Source of the DNA: Planctomycetales bacterium
Lineage (GTDB): Bacteria > Planctomycetota > Planctomycetia > Isosphaerales > Isosphaeraceae
Assembly: GCA_027452145.1 (NCBI GenBank)
Contig: DAIDHB010000188.1
Span: forward strand, 1-64,000
DNA: 64,000 bases
Direction: 5' to 3'
Shown piece after piece: positions 43,676 to 53,223 of the stretch. Position 1 is the first letter of the stretch. Every line of letters starts with the position of its first letter. A program made the position numbers and the translations under genes. Below the pieces are notes generated by a model, which saw only the letters and a list, made by a program, of their open reading frames with translations, made no database searches and was not told the origin of the DNA.

Positions 43676-45982
43676 TCACCGCCGCCGCGGCCGGCCGCGG
43701 GGATCGCCCTTGTCGCGGCCGCGCTTGCGGGCCTCGCGCTCCTCTTCCAGCTTGCGGTAGGTCGAGTCCTTCTGCGCCTCTTCGAGCACCCGCTCGACGA
43801 ACTGCGCGAAGCGGCCCTGCCGCTTGCCCGACGAGCCGTTGCCGCCGGAGGGGCCCTTGCCGCCGCCGCGCGGTCCGCGGCCCTCGCCGTCGGGGCCGCC
43901 GGAGGGGCCGGAGGGCCGCCCGTCCTCGGCGGCCTCCTCATTGACCTCCGTCAGGTCGGTGTGCGTCACTTTCGGCAGCAGCAGCCGCTCGCCGATAGCC
44001 CACATGCTGCTGGTGATGAAGTAGATGCCCAGCCCGGACGGGACCTTGTAGAACATCACGCCCATGACCACCATCATGACCTTCATGACCTTCTGCGACT
44101 GCTCCGCCTCGGGTGTCGTGGCCGGCGGGGCGAAGAGCTGCGTCTGCACCAGCATCAGCGAGACGACGAGGAGCGGCAGCAGGTTGAACCAGTGCCCCAA
44201 CCATGGCACCTCGCCGGGGAAGCGGAACAACATGTCGGGCGCCGCCAGGTCGCGGATCCACAGGAACGTTGCGTGGCGCAGCGGCGTGTGGGTGTTGATC
44301 GCCTGCCAGAGCCCGACGAAGATGGGCAACTGGATGAGCGCCGGCAAGCAGCCGCCCATCGGGTTGACGCCGTAGCGCTTGTAGAGGGCGAACGTCTCCT
44401 TGGTCAGCCGCTCCTTATCTTCCTTGTGCTTCTCCTGGATCTCCTTGAGCATCGGCTGGAGCAACTGCATCTTCTGCGCGGCCAGCGCCTGCTTGCGGCC
44501 GAGCGGGAACATTCCTGCCCGCACCAGTACGGTCAACAGGATAATCGCGATGCCGTAGTTCCCCTCCTTGCCGCCGAACATCCGCGAGACCCGCTCGGTC
44601 AGCCGGTACATCATGTCGAGCGTCGGGGTGATGACGTACCGGGCGATCTGGGGGACGCCGGGAATCCACTGGCCCTTGCGCAGGGTCGCCAGATCCTCGG
44701 CGTTGTACGGCCGGAGGGCCTCGAGCGTCTTCGGGCCGGCGAAGATCCGGTAGGTGTGGACGACCGGATGCCCTGGCGCCACCGAGACGGGCTTCGAGGT
44801 CATCACGAAGTCGACGTCCGACTTGTGCATCGCGTCCTCGCGGCGGTGCGCTTCGGCCACCGTGCGGTTATCCCAGCGGTCCTCCTGACCTCTGGGCATC
44901 GGGACCGGCGAGAGGAACGTGGCGAAGTACTGGTTCTCGATGCCCGCGTAGGCCAGCGGCATCGCCGAGTTGTCGACCGGCCGGTCGGGGGACGCCTTGG
45001 CCACGTCCTGGGCGGTGTAGGTCTCGGCCTTGATCCGGTCCTGCCAGAGCTGGCCGAAGTACAGGTCGATGAAGGTGCTGGTGTACCACTCTCCCTCGAT
45101 GGGGATGCCGTGCGGCCCGCGCAGGTTGTAGACGATCTTGCGCCCCTTGTCGGGGCTGTCGAACTTCAGCTCGACCTCGAGGCCGTCGATGTCCTTGCCC
45201 ATCCGGTAGGTCTTGGTGACGACGACACCGTTGCGGGCCTTCGTCCGGAAGACGATCGCCTCGCCCTCGACGGGCTTCCCGGTGGCCGGATTCGTGATCG
45301 TGGCCGGCCGGCGGATCCGCTCCTGCTCGTCGCGGACGACCTCCCAGGTCTCCCTGTCCAGCCAGTCCTCGGTCTGGCGGGCGGCCAGAGCCAGCTCGTC
45401 GGCTCCGGGCGGAATGGGTGCGTCGATGTCGGCCGCGTTGAGCGTGAGCGTGAACGAATTCGGCCAGGACACGTCGCGATTGATCAGCCGGAGGGGCCGC
45501 TTGATGGCCCTGCCGTCCTTGTACTCGGCGTCGTATCGAGACGACGTGAGACGCTCGACGCCGGCACCGATCTGGCTGAACTGCGCGCGAAGGCGATACC
45601 CGTTCGGGGAGGTGTCCGTCTCCGAGCCGAGTACCAGCTCGTCCTCGGGCTCGATCTTGACGGTCGGCTCGGCGGGCTTCGCGGCCGGCTTTGCGTCGGG
45701 CCCGGCCGGCTTGCCCTGGTCGCCGGCCGCCTTGATCTCGCCCGGTTTATCCGTGCTGGGCGCGGTCGCCGCGCCTTGACTCTTTTCCTTCGCCAGCTCG
45801 GCCGGGGCGGCCTTGCCGTCGGCGGACTTCCTGGCGGCGTCGTCCGCCCCGGCGGCGGCGGGGGGCGCCGGCGCCTTCTTCGGCGGGTTAGGCCCGAAGA
45901 ACTGCGTGATGTACTGGACGGAGATCATCCAGAGGAAGACCAGGATGGCGAACAGGATAAGGCGGCGTTTTTCATTACTCAT
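43676..45982 (-). CDS. yidC: Membrane protein insertase YidC
   Basis: 768 residues from ATG 45982; a longer frame to 46618 is rejected. It starts with the first membrane helix (RLILFAILVFLWMISVQYIT), then an Ala/Pro/Lys-rich linker (about 30-105), a large periplasmic beta domain and the conserved insertase core. Core motifs are LGRKQALAAQKMQLLQPMLK, YGVNPMGGCLPALIQLPIFV and a final MVVMGVMFYKVPSGLGIYF. The C-terminal tail of about 100 residues is Gly/Arg/Lys-rich, useful for ribosome binding. It inserts membrane proteins with or without SecYEG. It is transcribed just before mnmE (52-base gap). Confidence 0.95.
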   Translation of the reverse strand: MSNEKRRLILFAILVFLWMISVQYITQFFGPNPPKKAPAPPAAAGADDAARKSADGKAAPAELAKEKSQGAATAPSTDKPGEIKAAGDQGKPAGPDAKPAAKPAEPTVKIEPEDELVLGSETDTSPNGYRLRAQFSQIGAGVERLTSSRYDAEYKDGRAIKRPLRLINRDVSWPNSFTLTLNAADIDAPIPPGADELALAARQTEDWLDRETWEVVRDEQERIRRPATITNPATGKPVEGEAIVFRTKARNGVVVTKTYRMGKDIDGLEVELKFDSPDKGRKIVYNLRGPHGIPIEGEWYTSTFIDLYFGQLWQDRIKAETYTAQDVAKASPDRPVDNSAMPLAYAGIENQYFATFLSPVPMPRGQEDRWDNRTVAEAHRREDAMHKSDVDFVMTSKPVSVAPGHPVVHTYRIFAGPKTLEALRPYNAEDLATLRKGQWIPGVPQIARYVITPTLDMMYRLTERVSRMFGGKEGNYGIAIILLTVLVRAGMFPLGRKQALAAQKMQLLQPMLKEIQEKHKEDKERLTKETFALYKRYGVNPMGGCLPALIQLPIFVGLWQAINTHTPLRHATFLWIRDLAAPDMLFRFPGEVPWLGHWFNLLPLLVVSLMLVQTQLFAPPATTPEAEQSQKVMKVMMVVMGVMFYKVPSGLGIYFITSSMWAIGERLLLPKVTHTDLTEVNEEAAEDGRPSGPSGGPDGEGRGPRGGGKGPSGGNGSSGKRQGRFAQFVERVLEEAQKDSTYRKLEEEREARKRGRDKGDPRGRPRRR

Positions 45983-46260
45983 GTTGGGGCAACCCTGGCA
46001 CCGGGGCGGCAAAAGGTCGGGGACGCGGCCCGACCTGCACGTTACCGGACAGCCGGTCTGGAGGATCTCGTCGGATGCGGCCGCGGGCCGGGGTTGCCGA
46101 CGAGCGTCTGGCGGGGGAACGGCCCGGATTCCCGGCTCCCGGGGCGGGGTGTCCATCGGGCCGGGGCGGGCGGGAAGCGATGGTCGAGCGGCACGAATAC
46201 GGGTACCTTGGGCCGCGTTTTTCGGTCCTCGGTCGGGATGATCGGGTTCGCCGCACGCGG

Positions 46261-47076
46261 CTAGCGGCCTTGCCGGAGCCGGTCGCCCAGGAACGGCTCC
46301 AGCTCGGGGATCGAGTAGATCTTCCGGATCGTCGTCTCGAAATCGTAGGCCAGACGGCGGTAGGTGATCTTCGGCGTGTGGACCGGCCTGGGGCTCTCGC
46401 CGGCCTCGGCCGCGGCCTCCACCGCCCCCTCCTCCAGGCCGTCCTCGAAGATCACGTAGCAGGCCCGGTTGTCGCCGTCCCGCGGCTGGCCCACCGAGCC
46501 GACGTTGATCATCAGCTTCCCGTCTCCCAGCGAGTACTCCTGGTCGATCTCCTCGGGCGAGAAGAACTGGAAGTTCTCGGTGAAGATTCCCGGTACGTGC
46601 GTGTGGCCCTGGAAGCAATAATGTCCCACGAGCTGGAACAGCCGCTCCATCTTGCGGTGGTTGTAAATATCCTCGGGGAAGATATATTCGCTCAGCGGAT
46701 TGCGCGGCGATCCGTGCACGAACAGGTACGGCCCCAGACGATGGGATCGCGGCAGCTCGCCGAGGAACTCCCAGCGCTTCTCGTTATTCGTCCGGTCGCC
46801 CGAGTTCTCGAGCTGCTCGCGCGTCCAGAAGATCGCCCGCTCCGCGCCGATGTTGAACCCCTCCGGGTCGAACATCGCCCCCTGGTCGTGGTTGCCCAGC
46901 AGCGTCACGCTACAGGTCTCCATCACCCGATCGATGCACTCTCGGGGATTCGGGCCGTAGCCGATGATGTCGCCGAGGCAGTAAATCTCGCTCACGCCCT
47001 GCGACTGGATGTCGTCCAGCACCACGTCGAGGGCTTCGAGGTTCCCGTGGATATCGCTGATCAATGCGCGGCGCAC
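46261..47076 (-). CDS. Calcineurin-like metallophosphoesterase (GTG start)
   Basis: 271 residues starting at GTG 47076. A GGGAGG lies about nine bases upstream and the fold starts immediately ([15 protein letters not shown]), so the 31-residue longer frame is unlikely. Metal-site motifs are [20 protein letters not shown] and the late GHTH, the full phosphoesterase set. The family hydrolyses phosphomonoesters or phosphodiesters; the GDIIGYG form is common in the YfcE/PrpE-like branch. Substrate is unknown. It is divergent from tsaB. Confidence 0.87.
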   Translation of the reverse strand: MRRALISDIHGNLEALDVVLDDIQSQGVSEIYCLGDIIGYGPNPRECIDRVMETCSVTLLGNHDQGAMFDPEGFNIGAERAIFWTREQLENSGDRTNNEKRWEFLGELPRSHRLGPYLFVHGSPRNPLSEYIFPEDIYNHRKMERLFQLVGHYCFQGHTHVPGIFTENFQFFSPEEIDQEYSLGDGKLMINVGSVGQPRDGDNRACYVIFEDGLEEGAVEAAAEAGESPRPVHTPKITYRRLAYDFETTIRKIYSIPELEPFLGDRLRQGR

Positions 47077-47333
47077 CGAGGGGAACCTCCGTCCCGTAGA
47101 GTCCTGGCCGGCGCGTGACCCGTTCGGACCGTTGACGTGGACCGGGAACTCGACCGCGCCTGATTCCATTATTAATGTAGTGTGGACGCCCCGTAAAGGA
47201 TAGATCGATTCGACGGCTGGTTCAAGGCCACGCCGTCATGATTCGGAGGGATGATGCGGGTTTTGCAAGAGCGCCGGCTCCGGCCACCGTCGAACCCGTA
47301 CCAGGCCGGGCGGGCGAGAGTGGGGCGGCCGCG

Positions 47334-48038
47334 ATGAACCTCCTGGCGCTGGATACCTCGACTGAGCGGGCGGTTCTCGCGCTGGCTATCGGGTCGGAGC
47401 GGATGCTAACGGCCGAGCCTGGGCCCGAGCGTCGGCATGGCCGCGACCTGATCCCGAGGCTCAGGGACCTGCTCGCCGAGGGCGGCATCCGGCCCTCCGA
47501 GCTGGGAGCGATCGCCGTCGGCGTCGGGCCGGGGTCCTACACCGGGCTGCGGGTGGGCGTCACGGCCGCCAAGACCCTGGCCTACGCGACCGGGGCGGCA
47601 CTTCTCGCGCTGGACAGCCTGCACGCGATCGGCCGGAATGTCCCCGTCGAGGCGGCCCGGATCGCCGTGATCGCCGATGCCCAGCGCAATGACATCTACG
47701 TCGCGCGCCTGACCCGTTCGGCCCCGGGCCTGCCGCCGGTCCCCGACGGCGAGACCCGGATCGCGCCGCTCGAGTCGTGGGTCGGTTCTCTGGAGCCGGG
47801 CACCGTCGTGCTGGGGCCGGCACTGGACCTGCCGCGCGTCAGGTCGGCCGTCCCGGTCGCATGCCTGGCCCATCCGGAACTGCCGAACCACCCGCAGGCC
47901 GTGCATCTGCTCGAGCTGGCGCGCGACGCCTTCCAGGCCGGGCGACGGGAGAACCCGTGGCTGCTCGAGCCCTGTTACCTCCGCCGCAGCGCCGCCGAGG
48001 ACCAGTGGGACGCGCGCGGTACCGGGCCCCGAGGTTGA
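47334..48038 (+). CDS. tsaB: tRNA threonylcarbamoyladenosine biosynthesis protein TsaB
   Basis: 234 residues from ATG 47334; the longer frame to 47238 is an unconvincing leader. Starts MNLLALDTSTERAVLALA, with the ASKHA-type SYTGLRVGVTAAKTLAY segment typical of TsaB (GPGSFTGLRxG). It pairs with TsaD and TsaE to make t6A at position 37 of ANN-decoding tRNAs; the other subunits are not in this window. The C-terminal half is partly diverged. A class I methyltransferase gene follows by 44 bases. Confidence 0.92.
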   Translation: MNLLALDTSTERAVLALAIGSERMLTAEPGPERRHGRDLIPRLRDLLAEGGIRPSELGAIAVGVGPGSYTGLRVGVTAAKTLAYATGAALLALDSLHAIGRNVPVEAARIAVIADAQRNDIYVARLTRSAPGLPPVPDGETRIAPLESWVGSLEPGTVVLGPALDLPRVRSAVPVACLAHPELPNHPQAVHLLELARDAFQAGRRENPWLLEPCYLRRSAAEDQWDARGTGPRG

Positions 48039-48081
48039 TCTCTGCTTCACCGAATTCCACATCTTCGCCGGCGGGTTTCGC

Positions 48082-48936
48082 ATGCTCCAGGATGACCAGT
48101 CGCGCACGCAATCGACCTACGGGCTCCAGTGGAACCGCTACCGGATCGTCCGCGACGACGAGGACCGCGCGACGTTCCGCCACCGGACCGGCCTCTCCGA
48201 GGACGCCCTGGCTGGCAAGGTCGTGCTCGATGCCGGGTGCGGCATGGGCCGTTACCTGCGGATCGCGGCCGGGTCACCCGCCCGGCTGGTGGTCGGGATC
48301 GACCTGAGCCGCGCGGTCGAGGCGGCGCGGGACGTCACTCGCGGCCTGCCGCGTGTCGCGATCGTCCGCGGCGACCTGCTCCGCCCCCCGTTCGCGGCCG
48401 GCGGCTTCGACGTCATCTACTCGCTGGGCGTGCTCGATCACACGCCCGACCCTCGCCGCGCGTTTCTGGAACTGGCGCGGCTGCTCCGCCCGGGAGGCGT
48501 TATCGCCATCTGGGTGTATCCCCGCGAGCGCCGGATCGTCGAGGCGATCATGAACGCGCAGCGCGTCGTCTCGACGCGGCTACCGCTGGGCGTGCTGGAG
48601 CCACTCTGCCGGATCGCAGCCCCGATCGGCGGGCTGAAGCGACGGTTGATGGCCAGCCGGTGGCGGCCGGTCGAGCGGCTGGGGGTCGCGCTGCACCTGG
48701 CGACGATCGGTGTTTCGATGCACCCGGACCCCGAGGTTCGCGTCTGCGACACCCTCGACTGGTACGCGCCCCGCTACCTCTCGCGGCACACGCACGCCGA
48801 GGTGGCCGGCTGGTTCGCCGAGGCCGGGCTGGTCGAGGTGGTGGATTTGGGAGCCGGCGGGTCGGTCTTTCACGAGGGACAGGGCATCGGCATCAATCTG
48901 TCCGGCCGGCGCCCGGCGGGATCGTCGGCCCGTTGA
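48082..48936 (+). CDS. Class I SAM-dependent methyltransferase
   Basis: 284 residues with the SAM-binding core VVLDAGCGMGRYLRIAA (motif I), GIDLSRAVEAAR (motif II acidic loop), IVRGDLLRPPFAAGGFDVIY (motif III) and SLGVLDHTPDPRRAF (motif IV). The pattern of a short N-terminal cap (QWNRYRIVRDDEDRATFRHR) and a Met/Arg-rich insert late in the sequence (LKRRLMASRWRPVERLG) fits small-molecule or lipid methylators of the UbiE/Methyltransf_11 group. The acceptor is unknown. It runs convergently into the dockerin-type gene. Confidence 0.88.
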   Translation: MLQDDQSRTQSTYGLQWNRYRIVRDDEDRATFRHRTGLSEDALAGKVVLDAGCGMGRYLRIAAGSPARLVVGIDLSRAVEAARDVTRGLPRVAIVRGDLLRPPFAAGGFDVIYSLGVLDHTPDPRRAFLELARLLRPGGVIAIWVYPRERRIVEAIMNAQRVVSTRLPLGVLEPLCRIAAPIGGLKRRLMASRWRPVERLGVALHLATIGVSMHPDPEVRVCDTLDWYAPRYLSRHTHAEVAGWFAEAGLVEVVDLGAGGSVFHEGQGIGINLSGRRPAGSSAR

Positions 48937-49006
48937 CGCCGACGCGGGGCCGACCGCCGGGCAATCCGGGCCCGACGGCCGCTCGAAGCCACCGCGAGGG
49001 ATCCGA

Positions 49007-50110
49007 TCAGGACCCGCTCGAGGTCCCCGTCCCTGTCGTGGATCCGCCGGAGGCGATGATCCCGCCGATTCCTTGCCCGCCCGCCGGCTTGCCGGTGATC
49101 CGGCCGCCGCCCAGCGTGATCTTCGTCGAGCGGAAGACGTACGGCGAGTTCGGCTTGGCGTAGGTCTGCCAGAGGACGGGGAACGACCGGATGTACTGGT
49201 GGCCGAACGGATCGAGCACCTTGAAGTTGTAGATGTTGATGCCGGCGGTGTTCTCGGGCTTGATCGTGAAGAACCCGTTGGCGTCGGTGGGTAGCGCCAC
49301 GCTGCCGAAGTTGTAGACGCCCAGGGTCGAGTCGACCAGCACGATGCTGCCCGGTGTGGTGTAGCCGTTGATCGTGACGAACTTGAGCGACGTCTCGCCG
49401 CCGGAGTTCGTCGACGGGGAGCCCTTCCACGCGTCGTTGGGCGCGACGTTGATCGCGACCCAGGGGCCGCCCGGCTTGCGGTAGGGCGTCATGTTGCGCT
49501 CCAGCGCCAGGGCGTCGTTCTGGTTGATGATCCCGTTCTGGTTGTAGTCGGCCGCGGCGATGTAGGTGGCGTCGCCCGGCTTGCTGACGTAGGCGCCGGC
49601 GAAGGCCTGCTCGTCGGCCAGGTTGACCCGGCCGTCGCCGTTGACGTCCCCGACGAGGGTGGTCTCGACGGTGTACTGCCCGGTGCTGAGCCCCCGCCCG
49701 GCGACGAGGATCGTCACGGGTCCCGCGGCACCGGTCTCGAAGAACGCGACCGACATGTCGCTGGGCAGGCTGCTCAGGTGGGGGTTGTAGCTCCGGCCGA
49801 ACTGCACGGGCAGTTGGTGGCCGTTCTGCTCGACTCCGACGATCCTCGGCACGACCCCGCTACTGCCGTAAGGCTGGACGAAGACGCCGAACTCGGTGGA
49901 GCTGCGGCCCGGGGTCAGGTTGATCGGGTTGATTGTGGCGGTCGTGGCGCTCGCGGCGGCCGGGCGGGTGGCGTTGCCCAGCGCGAGGCTAATGGTATTG
50001 GCCGGGGGTGTGAGGCCAAATGTCGGAGCGCCGGCCGCCAGGCTCAGCGCCAGGCGGGTTTCCAGCGCGTCGAAGCGGGGCGGGATGCGGCGGCGGGGAC
50101 GGACTGCCAT
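49007..50110 (-). CDS. Exported dockerin-type protein
   Basis: 367 residues. The basic N-terminus runs into DALETRLALSLAAG, a variant of the LExR planctomycete export/anchor motif. Residues 173-210 hold two EF-hand-like dockerin repeats: DVNGDGRVNLADEQAF and DYNQNGIINQNDALAL, each with the Asp/Asn calcium ligands of a dockerin loop. Flanking regions are beta-rich (VAFFETGAAGPVTILVAGRG, TIKPENTAGINIYNFKVLD), suggesting adhesin-like domains. It may bind a cohesin-like partner on the cell surface, or simply use the calcium loops as a stability module. A partner gene is not visible here. Confidence 0.75.
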   Translation of the reverse strand: MAVRPRRRIPPRFDALETRLALSLAAGAPTFGLTPPANTISLALGNATRPAAASATTATINPINLTPGRSSTEFGVFVQPYGSSGVVPRIVGVEQNGHQLPVQFGRSYNPHLSSLPSDMSVAFFETGAAGPVTILVAGRGLSTGQYTVETTLVGDVNGDGRVNLADEQAFAGAYVSKPGDATYIAAADYNQNGIINQNDALALERNMTPYRKPGGPWVAINVAPNDAWKGSPSTNSGGETSLKFVTINGYTTPGSIVLVDSTLGVYNFGSVALPTDANGFFTIKPENTAGINIYNFKVLDPFGHQYIRSFPVLWQTYAKPNSPYVFRSTKITLGGGRITGKPAGGQGIGGIIASGGSTTGTGTSSGS

Positions 50111-50238
50111 CGGTGATCCTCCCTGATCACGGACGTGGGGGCGAAGCGGACGCCGGGCCGGGATAGCCGTGACAACTTCTTATTCGGCTCAACTCGGCCC
50201 GGGACTGCAATCCGCCGGCCCCCCGTCCGGGGGTTGGA

Positions 50239-51801
50239 TCAGGCGTGGGGCTCCGCAGCCTTCTCCTCGGGCCCCTTGGACGGCGCGGCCTTCTCGTCGT
50301 GGCCCTTGGCAGTCGCCTTCTTGTCGGGGGTTGCCTCGTCGCCGGGGAAGACCCCTGCCAGCGCCTCGACGGGGGAACCGTCGGCCAGCGCGAGGTCCGG
50401 CTTGACGACCACCCACGACTTGGGATCGAGGCCCTTGATGATCTCGGCGAGGGTCCCGTTGTCGCGACCGATGACCACATCCTGATGGTACATCTTGCCG
50501 TCGCGGATGACCTCGAGCGTTCCCTTGCCCTCGCTGTCGCGGCCCAGCAGGGCCGAGGACGGGACGGTCAGGTGAGGAGTCGCCTTCTGGAGGACGATCG
50601 TTCCGCGGCCGTACATGCCGTCGCGGAGAATGTGCGTCGGGTTGGGAAGGTCGACCTCGACGCGCATCGTGCGGTCGTTGACGTCCTCCGACTCGGCGAT
50701 GCGGCTGACCGTGCCCTTGAACTCGCGGTCGCTCAGCGCATCCACGCGGATGTTCGCCTCGTCGCCGAGATCGCAGAACGGCACGTCACGGTCGGGAACC
50801 GGGATCACCGTACGCATCGTGTCATCGCGGGCGACGGTGAGCATGGGCTCCTGCATTCCCCCCTTGTCGGCCGACTGGATGAAGGCGCCGATGTGCACCG
50901 CCTCGCCGCGGAAGATGACCACGCCCTCGTAGGGGGAGTGGATCTCGGCGTAAGCCAGCCAGGTCTTCTGCTGGTCGAGGTTGGCCTCATTAACCTTCAC
51001 CTCGGCCCTTGCGCCCTCGAGGTCGGCCTGGGCCTTGGCCAGGTTGGCCCTCGCCTCGGCAAGCTCCGCCTTGGCGGTCTCGACGCCGGCTATGGCGGCC
51101 TGCTCGTCCTCGCGGGCGGCGGCGCGGCGATCCTCCTCCTCGTCCAGCAGCCGCTGCTCGACCGAGCCGGCCTTCACCAGTTGCTCGATGCGAACATACT
51201 GCTTCTCGCGATACTCGCGGCGAGCGGTGGTTGCCCGCTGGATCGTCTCCTTCTCGTGCTGGTTGGCGGTCTTGGCGTTGATCATTTCCCTGGCGCTCTT
51301 GACCGCCGCCTCGGCCTGATGGACGGACGCGCGGGCACGATTCAGGGCCGCGGTCGCCTGCTCGACGGCGGCCACCAGCTCGGGGACGTACAGCTTGATG
51401 AGCAGGTCGCCCTTCTTGACGCGACTGCCGCGGTCGACATTCAGTACCTGTACATAACCGGAGACCTTGGCGAAGAGCTTCGCGTACTCAAACGCATAGA
51501 CCGTGCCTGGCTGGCTGGTGACCATCTCCATGCCGCCGCGGCGAGGCTCGACGTACTCGAGCCGGGTGCCGAGCTTCTTCGAGGCCCCGTGCCCGTGCTC
51601 GCCGGCCGCGTGGTGCTCGGACGCCGACGAATGCTCTCGGCCCACGAAGAAGTAATAGGCGCCGCCGGCCACCGCCGCGATCACCAGCAGAGTGAAGAAC
51701 ACCCGGCCCAGGCCCGAACCGCCTTGCTGCGGCGCCGGCGCGGGCTGGTGCCCGTGCCGCTCGACGGGCTTCGACTCGACCGCCATTTGATCCGTTGCCA
51801 T
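50239..51801 (-). CDS. RND/HlyD-type periplasmic adaptor, orphan
   Basis: 520 residues from ATG 51801, with GGGGAGGA upstream. One membrane anchor (about 33-52, GRVFFTLLVIAAVAGGAYYF) is followed by a His-rich linker (EHSSASEHHAAGEHGHG), the barrel-sandwich edge YAFEYAKLFAKVSGYVQVLN and GDLLIKLYVPELVAAV, a long coiled-coil hairpin (about 130-290, Ala/Glu/Arg heptads), then the beta barrel and membrane-proximal domains (YAEIHSPYEGVVIFRGEAVH, VPSSALLGRDSEGKG). Such adaptors connect an inner-membrane RND, ABC or MFS pump to an outer-membrane channel. No pump or channel gene is next to it. The His cluster hints at metal efflux. Confidence 0.88.
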   Translation of the reverse strand: MATDQMAVESKPVERHGHQPAPAPQQGGSGLGRVFFTLLVIAAVAGGAYYFFVGREHSSASEHHAAGEHGHGASKKLGTRLEYVEPRRGGMEMVTSQPGTVYAFEYAKLFAKVSGYVQVLNVDRGSRVKKGDLLIKLYVPELVAAVEQATAALNRARASVHQAEAAVKSAREMINAKTANQHEKETIQRATTARREYREKQYVRIEQLVKAGSVEQRLLDEEEDRRAAAREDEQAAIAGVETAKAELAEARANLAKAQADLEGARAEVKVNEANLDQQKTWLAYAEIHSPYEGVVIFRGEAVHIGAFIQSADKGGMQEPMLTVARDDTMRTVIPVPDRDVPFCDLGDEANIRVDALSDREFKGTVSRIAESEDVNDRTMRVEVDLPNPTHILRDGMYGRGTIVLQKATPHLTVPSSALLGRDSEGKGTLEVIRDGKMYHQDVVIGRDNGTLAEIIKGLDPKSWVVVKPDLALADGSPVEALAGVFPGDEATPDKKATAKGHDEKAAPSKGPEEKAAEPHA

Positions 51802-52772
51802 GAGATCCTCCCCGAGCCAGTGATTGCACGCGACGGGTTGGTCCGGTCCAGCCGCGGGCCGGAACCGTGCCGTCCGAATTCCCAGAACGACGGTCGAACC
51901 CAAGCCATATGAGTCGAGACACGCCGGCGACGATCAGATTGATTGGTTACCGCGGGCCCCCTGGTGGGCCCGAAAATCGGGAAGCCTGGCCGATGGCCCC
52001 GGCCCTCGGGGCGGGTAGGTCGCTACGCCCCGCGGGCGGGGGCCGGTCGGATGGAGATGTCAGCCGGATCGGTCGATCGTCCGCCCGTTCACCTCCGGAG
52101 GGTTTGAGGTTCAGCAGCGCAATTGCCGCGGCGCGCGGGAGGACCCCCATCGCAGGGGGACTCGGCGTGTCCGGGCTGGCTGAGGTTCCGTCGCGATGCC
52201 GATGGATTCCACCAAAGACCATCGGGCGGTGGATGGTCGCCAGGGAGACGGCCACTCCGTCCTGCCCACCAGCCCGGCCCGCTCGAAAGTGGCTGAGACC
52301 GCGACTGCCGACGGAATCGCCCAGCGCCTGGCCTTGACCGGGTGCACGGCCGCGGGACCGACCGGCGCGGGGCCGGGCGTACTCGCGTGACGGGCGTGCG
52401 CGTAAAACGGTCGAGAGATCAGGAGGATCCCCGCCACGACCCAGATGTGGGTGTATCTCCGCATGTCCGGGCGCATCGTGCATCCGCAGGCCGGTTATTA
52501 GTGGACCCACTTCATGTTAGAGGGTCGCGCCGGACCCGTCAATCGGACTGCGTCCCGGCCGCCGTGGCGACCGCACATTCCGATCGGTCGGATCCCCGAC
52601 TGGTGAGTCGGATCCGCGAACCCCGCAAGGCGGGGGGTGGGCACGCCCCGGCATATGGCTTATGCTTGTCGACAGCAGTGCGGCGCGATTGGCCGTGTGG
52701 CAGCGCCCGCTCATCCTGTGTCGGGGCGAGGTCCGCCCCGCCGTCATGGCCCACCGGGTCGGGAGCACAGCC
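51802..52772. other. Sparse intergenic region with one doubtful ORF
   Basis: About 970 bases between the adaptor and the STAS gene. It contains only a doubtful secreted-type frame (52111-52476) and several unsupported ones. No repeat or hairpin stands out. Confidence 0.4.
52111..52476 (-). CDS. Possible small secreted protein (hypothetical)
   Basis: 121 residues. The N-terminus (MRRYTHIWVVAGILLISRPFYAHARHA, split around a second ATG at 52464) reads like a signal peptide. The rest is Pro/Arg-rich without recognised domain, and other frames compete over the same bases, so it may not be translated. No ribosome site was found. Included because the signal-like start is not expected by chance in such GC-rich non-coding DNA. 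Confidence 0.25.
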   Translation of the reverse strand: MRPDMRRYTHIWVVAGILLISRPFYAHARHASTPGPAPVGPAAVHPVKARRWAIPSAVAVSATFERAGLVGRTEWPSPWRPSTARWSLVESIGIATEPQPARTRRVPLRWGSSRAPRQLRC

Positions 52773-53135
52773 GTGGCCATCTCCGAGTATGAAACGATCA
52801 ACGTCCGATATATCGACGGAGTAGCGGTCGTGAATTTTCAGGATTCCGTCGCGATGTTCGAGGCCGACAAGGTCCAGGCTGTCGGCGCGGAACTGATGGA
52901 CCTGGTCGCGTCCCGTAAGGAGCCTCGCATCCTGCTCAACCTCACCAACGCCCACTTCATTTCCAGTGCCATGCTCGCGCACCTGGTGAAGCTAAATCGC
53001 AAGGTCCAGGAGTCCCGGGGCCGGATCCGGCTCTGCGGCCTGCGCCCGGTGATCCTGGATGCCTTCAAGGTCAGCCGCTTCGACCGGATCTTCGAGATCT
53101 TCGCGGACGAGGCGTCGGCACTCAAGAAGTTCTGA
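52773..53135 (+). CDS. STAS-domain protein (anti-sigma-factor-antagonist-like)
   Basis: About 120 residues starting at GTG 52773, which a GGGAG seven bases upstream supports; earlier ATGs at 52746 and 52662 are alternatives. The fold is a STAS domain: TINVRYIDGVAVVNFQD (strands), RILLNLTNAHFISSAMLAHLV (the DxxxxSSG-like phospho-loop with Ser in FISS), KVQESRGRIRLCGLRPVI and DAFKVSRFDRIFEI. Such proteins bind anti-sigma kinases and toggle by serine phosphorylation. No kinase or phosphatase gene is adjacent, so the pathway is unknown. Confidence 0.85.
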   Translation: MAISEYETINVRYIDGVAVVNFQDSVAMFEADKVQAVGAELMDLVASRKEPRILLNLTNAHFISSAMLAHLVKLNRKVQESRGRIRLCGLRPVILDAFKVSRFDRIFEIFADEASALKKF

Positions 53136-53223
53136 GGGAGGGAGAGCAGGAGGACATCGGGATTCCCGGCCGCGTCGAGACGGAGCCGGGATTCCGGTCA
53201 TCGGGGGGGAGATCGGCCGACGA

